A stretch of DNA of 64,000 nt from Prochilodus magdalenae (GCA_024036415.1 JAMWET010000521.1:358865-422864); one strand, 5' to 3'. Counted from the first letter of the stretch, positions 10,431-22,587 are shown. Made by a program: numbers and translations. The notes: a model not told the origin generated them from the letters alone.

Positions 10431-11640
10431 AAGTAGGGCACAGCTGAACGAGATTGCGTTCCTTCAGACTCCCATCTGAGTATAATTTAAAAGCATTGAA
10501 CGTTGGTTAGAAAAATAGAAATTACTGTGCGCACTCTGCACAGATACTAAACATGGTGTAAAAGACGAAGATTGTGGGTTGATAACAAGAAAATAAACCC
10601 TGTAAACATTGTTATTATTGCACAGTGTGGTAGGAACTGTAAACGGACAGTGGTGAGTTGTGGTAAAGCTCTCAGGATAGCCATTAATTATTAAACTACT
10701 GCACAAATAATAGAATAGACTGTGTAGCTTATTTAGAGTCAGATCTATTTGAATGAGAACCTCAGCCAGAACCGAAGGGGCTAGAACCTGAACGTGGAAG
10801 TCGATACCTCATGACATCACACGCTTCTGATGTGTGGTTCCCATCACTAGAGTTGTGCATATGGTGGAGTTTACATCTTACCACGGGAATTAATTACGCT
10901 GGACTGTTAAAACTTCCCCTGTAACTTCCGGAACGATGGGCTACAGGGATCAATCCCAGGGCTACTACGGTAATATCAGCCTAGCTAGGCTGACAAAGCA
11001 GATGGAAAACCATGGCGGAGGCTGAGCGACAGACAGCACACAGGCCAGATACACGGGTGTTATCAGGTAACACCGAGAGACACCTGTATCAGATGTCTGT
11101 AAGTGTTTGTGTACAGCCGCAGAACCGTCACAGCTTCAACAAATGCTCCTTTGCCTTCGGGGCACGACAGTCCTGATGATTCAGAGCATATCGGCCCCAG
11201 AGAAGCGGCCTGGGTGCATTATTCCCTCCTGCCGGCACGTTGAACATCAATGCCCAGAGAGTGACATCATATCAAGACCTCACATCGTATCAGCTGAACA
11301 ATCTTCCCAGAACACGGATCTGCTTCTCTTTGGGAACTGCCTGTCGTGTGAAATGCTGGAGATGCTCTCATGCTCGTGTTGGTGGGGAAAGAGCCCTCTG
11401 GGAGCAGCCTACATCCTACAGTACATCCGGTCGGGGCAGCCAAGTCCCAGTCACTGACCTCATGTCCTATCAGTGTTCTCACACATGTCCACCGACACAG
11501 AGGACTGAGAATCTAGAACTCTATAAATAAGGGTGAAGTGATGATGCGCTATCGTGATCGTGATCGGTTACATCACAGGACGCCTCTCTGAGCATGTGGG
11601 TACGTATGACGGAGCTCTGTGCGTGTTTGGTCTTGCTTAA
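10431..11640. other. No gene seen
   Basis: No recognised repeat, domain or exon. Frames of up to 116 codons at 11107-11530 overlap in several phases and have no familiar motif. Confidence 0.4.
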
Positions 11641-11679
11641 TTGATTGTAGGGCGGTGCGGTATGCCAAACATTGAATGA

Positions 11680-12035
11680 ACATAAGCCCACACGGGAAAA
11701 CACGAGCCCCCTGTGACTGAAACGTCCCTACCAGCTTGTGATACCAGTGGAACCAGTAATAGCTGGGACTGGATTGGGCATGCACTGGACGAGTTTCTAG
11801 ATGTAGCCACATCAGACACTCTTACATCAAAGCATTGGTCAGGTGGTCCAGATGTGGTGGATGCCTTCCCTGGCACAGTTCCGAGGAGAATTCCCTGTAG
11901 GCTGGGATTGTATCCACTGCTGGTAGACCCGTATGACCGTACGCTTCCACACACCTGCAGATTCAGCTACTTCCTTCACACTATGGTCTTTGGCCACGCC
12001 CACATGCAGTCACTCCTTTTAGCCGATTGGTCATT
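11680..12035 (-). repeat. Dispersed repeat family A
   Basis: Read on the minus strand it shows the shared blocks: GCATGTGGGCGTGGCC, GAATCTGCAGGTGTGTGGAA, GCGTACGGTCATACGGGTC, GGGAATTCTCCTCGG, GGTCCAGATGTGGTGG (reverse) and the terminal CACAGGGGGCTCG. The GGTGGTAGTACC end found in four other copies is missing. Protein-like frames across it are shadows. Confidence 0.75.
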
Positions 12036-12079
12036 TTGGGCCAGATTTGATGGATGGCTTCCCTGGCTTTTTACTGGTT

Positions 12080-12420
12080 GTTCCAGGTAGTTCCCACAGA
12101 TTTCCAAGAGGGTTCAAATCTGGGGATTCCGCAGGCCAGTCCAGATGTGTGAATGCTCGTGAATGTTTATCACTTCAGTCAGTCCCATTTGCATCCCTGT
12201 GAACACCACCACTGTCATCCTGGAATACCGGAATAGGAATGTTGTGTTTCTCGGTAAGATGCTGAGCCAAAGGCCAAACCTGGTCGTCCAGCAGCTCAGT
12301 GTAGCCACTGTGGTTCACATCTACTGTCTCCTCAACCAAAGGACCCGCCTCCACATAACTAAACACCCCCAGGACATCACAGAGGGGACACCTTGGACAT
12401 AGACACCAACGCTGGTTGAA
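12080..12420 (-). mobile_element. Tc1/mariner transposase remnant
   Basis: Minus-strand frames read GYTELLDDQVWPLAQHL, IPVFQDDSGGVHRDA (second catalytic Asp block, FQDD) and, after a frameshift, a degenerate copy of the SPDLNP block. The order matches a Tc1 transposase. Ends and the N-terminal half are absent, so it is a fossil fragment. Confidence 0.75.
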
Positions 12421-12934
12421 GCCTTGCCAACAGTTGCTCTCATAGCAATAAAGGCAGTGTTTCTATATTTGGTAGTTTCAGTGTCTGGGGTCCCCGAACT
12501 CCGCCCTCTGAACTCCGCCCTGCCTCAGATTCACTTCCTAATAATACAGTGTGGATGTCCTGAATCTGTAGAGTCTAACCTTTTCAAGAAGTCTGAACGT
12601 GACTCCAGCCGACGGCCCCCTCTGAGTGATCAGATCGGACCTCTGTGTCCAGACATCACCAATCTATCCGCATGGGCTCCGGTGGTAACGACGTAGGTGT
12701 CAGCAGCTATGTAGCCACACTGGTGATGTGGCTTTCATACGAGAACCTGAAAAGATGGAGGTGGACCATCACCCTCCAAACTCCGTCACGTCATGGTTCT
12801 CTTTGGTGCTCTTCCTGAATCCCATGTGATTCACCTCTTGGCGACCCAGTCCAAACAGGCCCCGGTGACGAAAGTGTTGCGAGGATAAAACGTTTCAAGC
12901 TTCAGAATCTTTTCGTTTCAGCCTCAGTGGTCTA

Positions 12935-13145
12935 CGATATTCTACATCTGCATCTCCAAAACAATAGCTCTACAGGAGAAGGCAAAAGGCTAGTTTGTTT
13001 GAATGGAAGTCAATGGAACCTGACGTTTCACCAGCGATTTCGGGCCATTGCTGTCGGTCCATTCATCACAGAATTTCCACACAGCGCATACAGCAGCTCA
13101 TGTGATCAAGGGAGGCAGAAAAGTACGAATCAACAAAAATGGAGG
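12935..13145 (+). repeat. Dispersed repeat family B
   Basis: CATCTCCAAAACAATAG, GGAAGTCAATGGAACCTGAC, GTCGGTCCATTCATCACAG and CAGCTCATGTGATCAAG recur at 52.38-52.58 kb in the same orientation, and inverted at 15.04-15.61, 23.22-23.45 and 54.1-54.18 kb. The class is unknown and no coding capacity is seen. Confidence 0.7.
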
Positions 13146-13589
13146 TACGTGTTTCTAATTGGACAGCGATGGCACATTGCTATACTCCCCGTGCGCTGGT
13201 CGCTCTGGGGACTACGCTAACTCACAGGCCTGTAATCCTATTACTAGCTTCCATTCATAGAGTGACGTGATCACGATTATCTGCTCATATCACTGAAGAG
13301 GATCCGTGAGACCGTAAAGCCATCCAGCTAAAACTCCCTGCGCTCTGGACCTTCAGAACACGCCCACACATGCAGCAGAGAGGTGCGGTAGACCTACAGG
13401 TCCTTTCCTCCCAGCTCAGAGTTAGGTTCTGTACCTACAGGCTGGTGCTGAGTGCCGAACTCAGCGGTGTGGCTTCTCCATGTTCAGTATTCATCAGTGT
13501 ACATGTAGAACCCGCATCCACTTCAGCGAGTAAAAGATGAAATACGTTTCCTAACATCTTCTGAAGTCTGAATAGAACAAACAGAAAAA

Positions 13590-14360
13590 GGTCCTGATGC
13601 AAAAGTTTTGGCACCCTACATGGCCAGTACTTAGTAACACTCCCTTTGGCAGGTAGGATTATCCTGTGTCTGATATATTATCTGATATATCTAATATCAG
13701 ATAAGAAGGTGGTGGTAGGCCTATAAGAAGATTATTTAAACTCGTTTACAGACATTTTTATTCGTAAGTGGTTTTAGTAAGCCAGATGTTCTCACTATAT
13801 TGGCAGATAACTTTTAAATTATAAAATTAATTTTAAATTTGAATAATTTATTACTGATTTTCTTTTAAAAGCTTTTTAGAAATTGTGAAAAATTCATCTT
13901 AAAATGAGCTTAAGCCCTAAAATAAGAATTGTGAGATATATCACCTAGACGTACGACCTTTTTGCGTGGCAGTGTTTATGCTTGCTGTAGCAGCTGAGAG
14001 TCTTCGGTTATTGTTTGGGGAGATTTTCACCCAGTCCTCTTTCCAGACGTCTTCCAGGTCTGTGGGATTCTTGGCCGTTCTCCATCCACTGCTCTCTTTA
14101 GGTTCATCCACATCCAGTGAGATGTACGTAGGCCTGTAGGGGTCATGACAGAACCCTCAGCTTGCGTCTCTCGTGGTCGTCCAGTGTTGATTTTGAGGTG
14201 TGTTATAGATCATTATCCTCGTTTAACCCTTAGCTGCTGTACAGACAGTGTGACAGACAGCGTGCTGCTTGTTTCCAGAAGTTGCTGGTGTTTTATTGAA
14301 CCCGTTCTCCACTCTACCAGTGAGATGTTTTCTGTGCCACTGGCTACAACACGAGCCTAA
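13590..14360. mobile_element. Probable Tc1-like remnant, highly decayed
   Basis: The left end GATGCAAAAGTTTTGGCACC resembles Tc1-family termini of fish. The segment GGGAGATTTTCACCCAGTCC + TCTTTCCAGACGTCTTCCAG at 14021-14060 resembles the minus strand of a Tc1 transposase gene. No open frame or paired terminal repeat could be shown. An AT-rich palindromic stretch (GATATATTATCTGATATATC) lies at 13670-13700. Confidence 0.45.
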
Positions 14361-15035
14361 AGCATGACGGATCACCCCAGTGCTGAACAGCTGGAGAGAC
14401 GTACTCAGGCTTGGTTTCTATCAATCCCACCAGCAGCTCCCTCTTCCAGAGCACAACTGGACCACCAGCGTTCCGGTTAACTGCCATGTCCCAATTCCAT
14501 AAAGAACTGAGGAACTGGCTCCCTGAGAACGCATCTGGCCATCAGTTACTGTAACGGTCAGAGTTCTGGGCAGCTCCATAGAGGAGCCTATGGCTGCTGA
14601 TTGGTGGAGGTTCAAAGAGTCAGTGTGTCTATGAACCAGTGATGTCTACGTCACCTGGTCTCTCATAACGATGACTGTGAACGAGCCACACACAGCGCTA
14701 ACAAGCTAATTAAGCCCAAACTAGCATGCTACCGCACTGTGATTGTCCATACTGACGACTGATTTGGAGAGAGGATGTTTACGTGGTGCTGCAACACCAG
14801 ATGTGGTGAAACTTCCTCTGCTCACACTGTGCTGTATGCTCGTGATCTTTTACCTGTTGCAACACAGCATTTAGATGGAAACACGATAGCTCGGTTATAT
14901 GGCCTTAAGGGTTTTCTTCCTGTCCTATTTCTTTCTGGAGTCTGAAAGCAGCCTACAGTACAAGGGAAACCCTAGAGTAATATAACATAGGTAATACAAT
15001 TAATATCAAATAATCAAATAGTAATAGATAATGTT
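14361..15035. other. No gene seen
   Basis: Ordinary sequence without recognised exon or repeat. Confidence 0.4.
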
Positions 15036-15039
15036 ATAT

Positions 15040-15112
15040 ATCATCACTGCCCAATGAAAAACATTTACTGAAAAAACATTTTTGTCGATTTTTGCCATAA
15101 AGCATCATTTGA

Positions 15113-15146
<34 letters not shown>

Positions 15147-15615
15147 GTTGTTGTTATTGTTATTATTATTATGTCTGTTCACTTTACTAATTGCAAAAAT
15201 TCTACCAAGTAACCAAGTTATAAATACACAATAATGTCTAATAACTAGTTAATATATGTAAAACATATTAGGTATTAATATTTAATAATAGTAGTAATAA
15301 TAATTTATATTTATGGTAGGCAAAGTGCTTTACAGACATTTGACTTCACTAGCAGTCATACTGCCTTTTAATAAACCCAAGATATAACCACGTTATGAAT
15401 AGGACAATATTGTGTTTTTACTCAAACAGTGAGTTTTCTTTATGTTTATTAAAATAAGCTCAGGGCTCGACTGTCTAATAGACGTTGGAGGTGTAAATGA
15501 TGAAAGGACCAACAGAAATGGCCCCAAAAGGACAGAAAAACTCCATTGACTTCCATTAAAGTCAATCAGGTCTTCACAGGCCCTCTCCTGTGAAGTTCCC
15601 ATTCTGGAAATACAT
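15040..15615 (-). repeat. Dispersed repeat family B, split by (ATT)n and AT-rich DNA
   Basis: The outer parts, CATCACTGCCCAATGAAAAAC / TTGTCGATTTTTGCC on the left and TCCATTGACTTCCATTAAAG / GCCCTCTCCTGTGAAGTTCC on the right, align with the copy at 23.22-23.45 kb. An (ATT)n tract (15115-15175) and about 300 bp of AT-rich DNA lie between them. Confidence 0.65.
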
Positions 15616-16084
15616 GGGACGATATTTAGACGAGGACCATCCATATGATCTGCTGCCCAGTTCTAACTTCATAGGTGGCCCTGTGATCAGTCAGCTAACG
15701 TCCTGCAGACGCAGCTTCACTTTCTCCAGTGTCTGTGCGCAGGGAGGTTACGGCACGCCGAGTGTTTAAGGGAAGAGGATTAGGACAGGGGGTATTATTA
15801 GAGCTAGCTGATTATCCTTTTACCTGATCCTCCTTAATTCCAGCAGTGCTGTATTTATTCACCACTGAACAAGGAAACTGGAATCAAGAGCACTCAGATG
15901 ACTGCCAGTCAGAGCCGAGGACTCCATATCACCCCTATAACCATATAACCGGAGACGTATGGTGCCAAACCTCGTCTGTGTGTGTCTGGGAGAACTAATA
16001 CTAATACTGCTATTAATACTATTAATGATTACAATAACCCTTTATTATTTAATTACCTGTTATACAGGTAGCAGCTCACTGATT
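15616..16084. other. No gene seen
   Basis: Mixed sequence. (ATT/TAA)-rich near 16000-16050. Confidence 0.4.
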
Positions 16085-16152
16085 CTCAAACACTCAGAAA
16101 CACAGGGCGATATACAAACTCAGGGTTATATATATACGAATACAGGGTGACA
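16085..16152. repeat. 18-bp minisatellite, left block
   Basis: Units related to GAATACAGGGTGATATAC. The same unit resumes at about 17145, beyond the Tc1-like element, so the array is either split by that insertion or grew on both sides of it. Confidence 0.8.
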
Positions 16153-16154
16153 TA

Positions 16155-17410
16155 CAGTGGGGTGCGAAAGTTTGGGCAGGCTTGTTAATTTTCCTGATTT
16201 ACCTTTATAAAGTATTGATTGTTTGGATAAAAAAAATCGATTAAATATATCATATAGGGGACAAACACAGTGATATTTGAGAAGTGAAAAAAAGTTTATA
16301 TGATTTACAGAAAGTATGCAATAACTGTCTAAACAAAAGTAGGAAGGTGCATAAATTTGGGCACCAAAAAAAAAACCTTAACTCAATATTTAGTAGATCC
16401 TCCTTTCGCAGAAATACCAGCCTCTAAACGCTTCCTATAGCTTCTATACAGGTCTGATTGTGGCTGAAGGTATTTTAGACCATTCTTCTTTACAAAACAT
16501 CTCTAGTTCATTCAGGGTGATGGTTTCCGAATGGACAGGGTGACACCACAGATTTTCAGTAATACAGGTCTGGGGACTGAGATGGCCATTCCAGAACGTT
16601 CTACTTACTCTGCATGCATTAGTAGATTTTGACAGTGTTTAGGGTCGTTGTCTTGTTGGAATAGCCCCGGCGCAGCTTCAGCTTTGTCACTGATTCCGAC
16701 ATTGGTCTACAGAATCTGCTGATATTGATTGGAATCCATGCGAATAACAAGGTCCCTGTACTGGCCACACAGCCCCACAGCATGATGGAACCACCACCAA
16801 ATGTTACTGTAGGTAGCAGGTGTTTTTCTTGGAGTGCTGTGTTCTTTTTCCTCCATGCATAACGGCCCTTGTTATGCCCAAATAACACAGCACCTTATTC
16901 CAAAATGAAGCTGGCTTGTCCAAATGTGCTTTAGCATACCTCAGGCGGCTCTGTTTGTGATGTGGGCGGAGAAAAGGCTTCCTCTGCATCACTCTCCCAT
17001 ACAGTATCTCCGTGTGTAAAGTGTGCCGAATAGTCGAACGATGCACAGTGACTCCATCAGCAGCAAGATCATGTTGTAGGTCTTTGGTGCTGGTCTGGGG
17101 GTTGACTCTGACTGTTCTCCACATCCTTCGCTTCTGTTTATTCCAGACGAATACAGGGTGATATACGAATACAGGGCGATGTACGTTTCTACAGTGGTGA
17201 TATACGAATCTCAGGGCTTTCTGATAAACCATGACGAAATACATTTGGGTGATATACAGAGAAGATGCACAGGGTGATGTACGAATACAGGGCGATGTAC
17301 GAATACAGGGTGATATACGAATACAGTTTTTGAAATGTAAAATGACAGGGTACTGTGTACGAATACAGGGTTTGACACGAATTACACTTTCTGTAAAAAT
17401 CATATAAACG
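16155..17410 (-). mobile_element. Tc1-like transposon with minisatellite embedded in its transposase end
   Basis: The left terminus CAGTGGGGTGCGAAAGTTTG is preceded by TA. On the minus strand the transposase reads KQKRRMWRTVRVNPQTSTKD, then a second N-terminal block (TVHRSTIRHTLHTEILYGR), RYAKAHLDKPASFW, and in another frame [12 protein letters not shown] and [15 protein letters not shown]. The first catalytic region is damaged, and the C-terminal SPDLNP block is not visible. At 17389-17410 CTTTCTGTAAAAATCATATA is the inverted counterpart of the left arm at 16296-16316, so the element reaches that far. Between 17145 and 17388 are 18-bp repeats, open in frame with the transposase (CIRTSP units). 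It is inactive. Confidence 0.75.
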
Positions 17411-17485
17411 ATTTACGAATACAGGGTGATGTACGAATACAGGGTGATGTACGAATACAGGGTGATATATGAATACAGGGTGAGA
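17145..17485. repeat. 18-bp minisatellite, right block
   Basis: Units GAATACAGGGTGATATAC and GAATACAGGGTGATGTAC recur, interrupted by transposon-derived segments (17190-17270 and 17318-17405). The last clean run is 17415-17480. Confidence 0.85.
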
Positions 17486-17851
17486 GTATCAGCTAATGGC
17501 TGACGGCTTCCAGCCGTAACGGAACTCCAGCTGCGTTCATTCATTCATTGTTCCACTACTTTGATATATCAGAGTGTTCAGACCAAAGCCATGCGTTAAG
17601 GTCACCTGCGGTGTTCAGCTCTTTCGGTATTTATACACTACACCGAGGAGCTGTTACGCTGTATGCTAAGGCACGTGGGCTGCTTTGGTTTGTTCAGCTG
17701 CAGGCAGCGCAGGGCAGTCCCTGACTCAGGCCAGTTATCAAACCCCTCATGGTGTGGTGGAGCAGGGTAGGGGATATTATGGAGGGCCGAGGCAGGAAGG
17801 AAGGTGTAGTATCGCTCCTCAGGGTCTGATACTGTTTTTGTCTCTTTCCAG

Positions 17852-17895
17852 TGTCCAGTGTCATGAAACTTAATCCACGCCAGGCTCCGTTATAT
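17852..17895 (+). CDS. akap13: akap13 exon with the start codon (coding from 17863)
   Basis: ATG at 17863 begins MKLNPRQAPLY, which matches the start of vertebrate AKAP13 (MKLNPQQAPLY in human, from memory). The exon is preceded by a pyrimidine tract ending TCTCTTTCCAG (AG at 17850-17851) and closed by a consensus donor, GTAAGT, at 17896, in phase 0. The acceptor implies an upstream non-coding exon that I could not find. The context before the ATG (AGTGTC) is a weak Kozak match. AKAP13 (AKAP-Lbc) is a cytoplasmic scaffold that anchors PKA and activates RhoA through a C-terminal DH-PH unit. Only its N-terminal coding part lies here. The next exon is 5.9 kb downstream. Confidence 0.9.
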
Positions 17896-18184
17896 GTAAG
17901 TACCTCCTGTAACTCCTCTGCTCCTGTTTGTCTAGTGAATGATATGAATAGAGCATGGCAGTGCTGACGAGCGCACGCTCTGTTGTGCTGAGTCAGTGTG
18001 AACGCTGATGCCCCTCCAGTGTTAATAAGCCTCCAGCTCAGTCATAATATAGATTATCAGTACTGGCATGAAGCCCATTGTAATAATTGGTCATTTAAAT
18101 AATTAGTAATTAATGATTGGTGTGAGGAAAGTTGTTCACTCCTCTCTGGTAATAGGGTGATGCCTCAGGGATGTTTCCCCACCA

Positions 18185-18245
18185 CGTTTCGTTCCTGTGG
18201 GTTGATTCTTTCTGGGTGCAGCTGTTCTTTAGATGATGTGTGTAT
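18185..18245 (-). mobile_element. Fragment of the Tc1-derived MITE found at 19.7, 31.9 and 59.4 kb
   Basis: TTCCTGTGGGTTGATTC and CTGGGTGCAGCTGTTCTTT match the outer end of the copy at 32.53-32.59 kb. Only about 60 bp are shared, so this is a truncated piece. Confidence 0.5.
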
Positions 18246-18424
18246 ATACAGATGAATTAAAATATTTTTATTGATGATGAACACACATAATGAGTCATCA
18301 ATATTCCGGCGTTTGGCATGCTGACATCGGTACACCACCACTGGATGTAAGCAGCCATGAAAACGTTTCCAGAAACAAAAATGGGGGCTAATTTAAAATT
18401 GAAAATGGCCAGCACATTAGTACG

Positions 18425-18860
18425 AGTGGATCCGACACAGCAGGGCTGCTGGACACCTCAGTGTCACTGCTGGACTGAGAATCGTCCACCAACCAGAACT
18501 ATCCAGCCAGCAGCGTCCTGTGGGCAGCGTCATGTGGGCAGCGTCCCTTGGGGGCAGCGTCCTGTGACCACTGATGAAGGACTAGAGGATGACCAACAGC
18601 AGATGAGCTATCGTCTCTGACTGTCCATCTACAAGGTGGAGCAGCAAGGTAGGAGTGTCTAATAGAGTGGACAGTGAGTGGACACAGTGTCTCAACACTC
18701 CAGCAGCACTGCTGTGTCTGATCCACTCACACCAGCACCACCCACACTAACACACCACCACCACGTCAGTGTCACTGCAGTGCTGAGAATGATCCACCAC
18801 CCACATCATACCTGCTCTGTGGTGGTCCTGTGGGGGTCCTGACCATTGAAGAACAGGGTA
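18425..18860 (+). repeat. Dispersed palindrome-rich repeat (otophysan type)
   Basis: Characteristic blocks are GGATCCGACACAGCAGGGCT, GTGTCACTGCTGGACTGAGA, GTCCACCAACCAGAAC, GAAGGACTAGAGGATGACC, GTAGGAGTGTCTAATAGAG, CACCACCACGTCAGTGTCAC and GTGGTCCTGTGGGGGTCCTG. The inverted copy is at 39.87-40.55 kb. I recall this family as very abundant in characin and catfish genomes. A ~15-bp tandem (GGCAGCGTCCTGTG) occurs inside at 18515-18570. No protein is encoded. Confidence 0.75.
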
Positions 18861-19690
18861 ATACAGTACACAGAGAAACAGATGGACTACGGTCTGGACC
18901 TGTACACCTACAGAGTGTCCTGTATGGACAGGGGAGCTGATGGAGGGGACAGTGGTTGGAGATTATTGTTAGACTTTGGTTGTAATGTTTACAAAGATTC
19001 GGGGGTCTCTAATAACCTGAGGACCGTTCGTATTGGCCAAGCCTCAGGGTTGGGCCGAGGTTGTCCAGCTGACCAGGATATCTTCCGCTGTGGAATATGC
19101 CCCTACATTGGCCAACCCAGAGCTGTCCGCACCTTTCCAAAACGCAGAGACACAGAGGTGTGCGTGGCTGGTGTCGAGTTACTGCCCACTCATACACCAT
19201 GCACAGTCAACAAAGACACACCGGCTCAGATGGGATTTTCCCCTGGGGAAATTTGATATGGCTTCAAAGACTCCTGTTCCGGTGCTAACACACTGCAGTT
19301 AAACTGGTGAAAGGATATCAGATCAGTCAGAAGACTGAATGTCCCAATGCAGCACTGATCTCTTCTTACCTCCTGCTGCTCCTTCCCATATTTCCCCAAG
19401 CGTTCTGTTGATCATAAGCAGAAAGGCACAGTCTGTATTCTCACCTTCCACCACCGAAGGATCAACCCAGAGTCATTACAGTGTGTTTATGTTTGCATGC
19501 TAGTTTGACTGGTTGAGCAGCAAAGAGCCTTAGCTAATAGTTCTAATGGAAAATCAACACTGGTGATGGCTCCACCGTGGAGGTTTCCACCACATGACCA
19601 TGGACATAAAGAGGTTAAACCCATCTTGGTCATTCGTCGTCACGTGTTAAGTCTCGGCTTTGTCTTTGACTCAGATCTGATCAGATCTGC
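18861..19690. other. Intron 1, no gene seen
   Basis: The frames at 18846-19302 overlap in three phases and have no known domain. Nothing exon-like with splice sites was found. Confidence 0.4.
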
Positions 19691-19694
19691 CCGT

Positions 19695-20402
19695 CAAAAC
19701 ATCTGCACCTAATAGGAATCAACCCACAGGAATGAAACTTGGTGTGTAGGTTTGACATGGTGAGACATGCTATACATGCTAGACAAGTGATGTGATCAAG
19801 GACGGGTCTTATCTCTGTACCTGACTGACCCAGCAGCCACCATTACAGACCTCCAGTGAGCAGTGGTGTCCTCCATGAGTCCTCCTGTTAGTGCAGCACC
19901 ATCGGCAGACGGCTGCACCACGCAGGACTACATGCACACAGACCGTTACCACGACTGTCCTTAACACCACGTCACCGTCACCAAAGACTGCAGTGGTGTC
20001 GTACCAGACTGTCATGGAGTGACTCAGAATGGCAGCGGGTCATCTTCAGTGACGAGTCCCGCTTTAGTCTTGGTGGAGACGCCCAACGAATCCGTGTGTG
20101 GAGGCACCGTGGTCAGCACCGAGATGAACGGTTTGTCGCCACACGTCCAGAAGACCTGGTGTCCCTCCACCTCCACCACTACCGCACCATCTGCAGGAAC
20201 TGTGTGAGGATGTTCAAGCTGCATGAGATGGATTATCACAGGACTCCATTAGGAACCTCTACAGCTCCATACCGAGACGTCTGGCGTGTTGGGTTAGCAA
20301 ACACGGCGGCCCGACGCCATACTGAGAGACAGACTTCTGTATGTGTAGCTCAATAAATATTGATCATATCAGTCTAAACTTATCATCAGTTATTGATCCT
20401 GG
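19695..20402 (+). mobile_element. Tc1-derived MITE, copy 1 of 3
   Basis: An internally deleted Tc1-like transposon. N-terminal helix-turn-helix coding remains (DPAATITDLQ ... SSMSPPVSAA), followed by SDSEWQRVIFSDESRFSLGG (first catalytic Asp) and RIRVWRHRGQH. The middle of the gene, with the second Asp and the last catalytic residue, is missing, and the sequence jumps to the C-terminal tail (SIPRRLACWVSKHGGPTPY). Frames are broken. The right flank CTCAATAAATATTGATCATA is shared with the copy at 59.4 kb. It lies in akap13 intron 1. Confidence 0.8.
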
Positions 20403-21249
20403 TCACCTTTATCCTCCTTCCCAACACACCCGCACTCCCACACCTCCTTCTGGGAGCAGATATTACTCTGATGATGAGAGTATTTTGGGAAAAGCACTAA
20501 GTGGTGTTCTTTGCAGAACTGTCCATGTCTAGGACATATCTAGACCTTAAAGGTGATTGTGAATTTTCAGCTGCTTACTGCTCAGTATTTGCCGAGCCAC
20601 TTTCATCTCCGTTTTAAATCAAGTCTAAAAACCTATTTCCATAAATTAGCATGAGAATGAAGAGAGACAGTCAGAGTTGAGATGTTTTAGTGTCTGTTCT
20701 ATATCTGATTACTCCTCTCAGTTCTCTTACCTGTATTTTTGGGTGTAGTTATTTGGGTGTAGTTATTTGGGTGATTGTATGTGCAGCACCTTGCATGGTG
20801 TGTACATAGTGCTTTACAAACACACCAGACTTATTTACATGTAAGTCATGTCGTGTCTTAAAAATGGCTTTCCATCTGTACACCACACATATATCTGTCT
20901 CTGTCTTGGGAGGTTACTTTCGGTGTAGGGTGGAGTCCAACTCTTTGAACATCGACTTATGTTACCGTTAAGTGTGAGGTTTTGTGCAACTTCTCTCTGT
21001 GGTAATCTCTGCGGGCCAACAAGAACACGATTTCCTGTCGAAGTAGAGCTTCAGTTATCCCTCCCCACCGTCGACTCTCCTGTTCTGCTGAATTACAGTT
21101 TCGTTTGGAGGGCGGTGCAATGGAAGTAGTTATCTCACTTACATATTCAAACAGGAAATGCTACTTGGCATTCGTCACTTTGGCTAATCAAAGGTGTCAC
21201 ATAATACCTGATTCATTTCCCATCTCAGGTTTCCAATATATTTCCAATA
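20403..21249. other. Intron 1, no gene seen
   Basis: No domain or splice-flanked frame. 20580-20850 has the feel of a decayed retroelement 3' end (AGCACCTTGCATGG, GTGCTTTACAAAC), but this could not be shown. Confidence 0.35.
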
Positions 21250-21251
21250 TA

Positions 21252-21821
21252 CAGTTCCAGTCAAAAGTTTAGGGACACCCCTCTAAATGGATGGTGCTGT
21301 TGATCTTATAGCCTCTACAGTGTACACTGAACAGCTCCACCTGCTGAGAGTCTAAACCAGTCCATATCCTGATACACCACATCTACTCCTGATGTACACA
21401 GTATGATCCTCCTCCATATCTCCACCTCTAATATATATTTAGTGGTGTAAAAACTTTGATCTCTTTTTCTGCACAGTGTAAAAGCTCTAGTTCTCCTTTC
21501 AGCTTAGTGAATATTCATGATGGACCGACCAATAGAATCGCTCCAAACCTGCTTAGTAATAAACCTTGTTCTATCAGCTCCACTGCAGGGTAAGGAAGCT
21601 GCTCCATCCTCCTGTACAGCTCCACTCTGGAGGGGTTTAAGGTGGACTGTAGAATTCCATGAGGGGGTTTTAAGGTGGACTGGATAATTCCATGAGGGCT
21701 AGTTTATAGTTTGGTGTCTTCACTTTTATTCTACAGTAAAGCTTTAAGATACACAGGAGGAGAACCTGCTATGAGGAGAACCTGCTATGAGGAGCCGTCT
21801 CTAAGCTTTTGACTGGTAGTG
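21252..21821. mobile_element. TA-flanked MITE with internal minisatellites, copy 1
   Basis: The terminal inverted repeats are CAGTTCCAGTCAAAAGTTTA at the left and, inverted from the right, CACTACCAGTCAAAAGCTTA. TA lies outside both (21250-21251, 21822-21823), so it is Tc1/mariner-like. It contains two 33-bp units (AAGGTGGACTG...ATTCCATGAGGG, 21640-21705) and two 17-bp units (GAACCTGCTATGAGGA, about 21760-21795). Both units are expanded in other copies of this family (37.09 and 43.23 kb). It carries no coding sequence. Confidence 0.85.
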
Positions 21822-21823
21822 TA

Positions 21824-22312
21824 TAGGTCACTGTCCAGTTTGGACCAGGTCATTATCTTTCTTATGACCTAATTTGTGGTTCCCTTAAGCTCATCTCTCT
21901 TGTCTCATTAACCACAGACCTCAGAAGAGCACTGCTTTGCATATATGTTGACATTGACTGTGGTCATTATCAGACCCATACTGACACTCGGAGCTGTCTC
22001 AGCAACATTCCAGCCATTCGTCTCCATTTCGTCTCCGTCCAAAATCAAACAGGTCTCTCCGTTTCTGGGATTTTTAGTTTCTTGGGTTCAGCTGTCCTTC
22101 ACATTAACGCATTTCCATGATGACTGCACTGGGGGAAAACTGTACACTGAAGTACTTAGTTTAAAAATACTTAGTATACTTTCTTGTACTCATAATTACT
22201 GTACTGAACATGTGCTGTATTCATATACTAACAGTATATGTACGTAGTATTCTAAATATATTCATTAGTGCTATTGAACATATACCTATACAGAACTAAC
22301 TGTACTTAACTA
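21824..22312. other. Intron 1, no gene seen
   Basis: Single-copy-looking sequence turning AT-rich towards the (TA)n tract. A 100-codon frame at 21945-22247 has no known domain. Confidence 0.35.
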
Positions 22313-22408
<96 letters not shown>

Positions 22409-22415
22409 ATATATG
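22313..22415. repeat. (TA)n microsatellite
   Basis: About 100 bp of almost pure alternating TA with a few interruptions. Confidence 0.98.
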
Positions 22416-22498
22416 TATATACATATAGATAGATATATGGATAATTTTGTAATTTAGTAAAGGTACTGTATATACATTGTAAAAAGTTCTTGCAATTG

Positions 22499-22578
<80 letters not shown>

Positions 22579-22587
22579 TTACAGAGC

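Noticed and set aside
19009..19302. Three overlapping frames as a small gene
   Set aside because: No domain, no splice signals, and mutual overlap in several phases.
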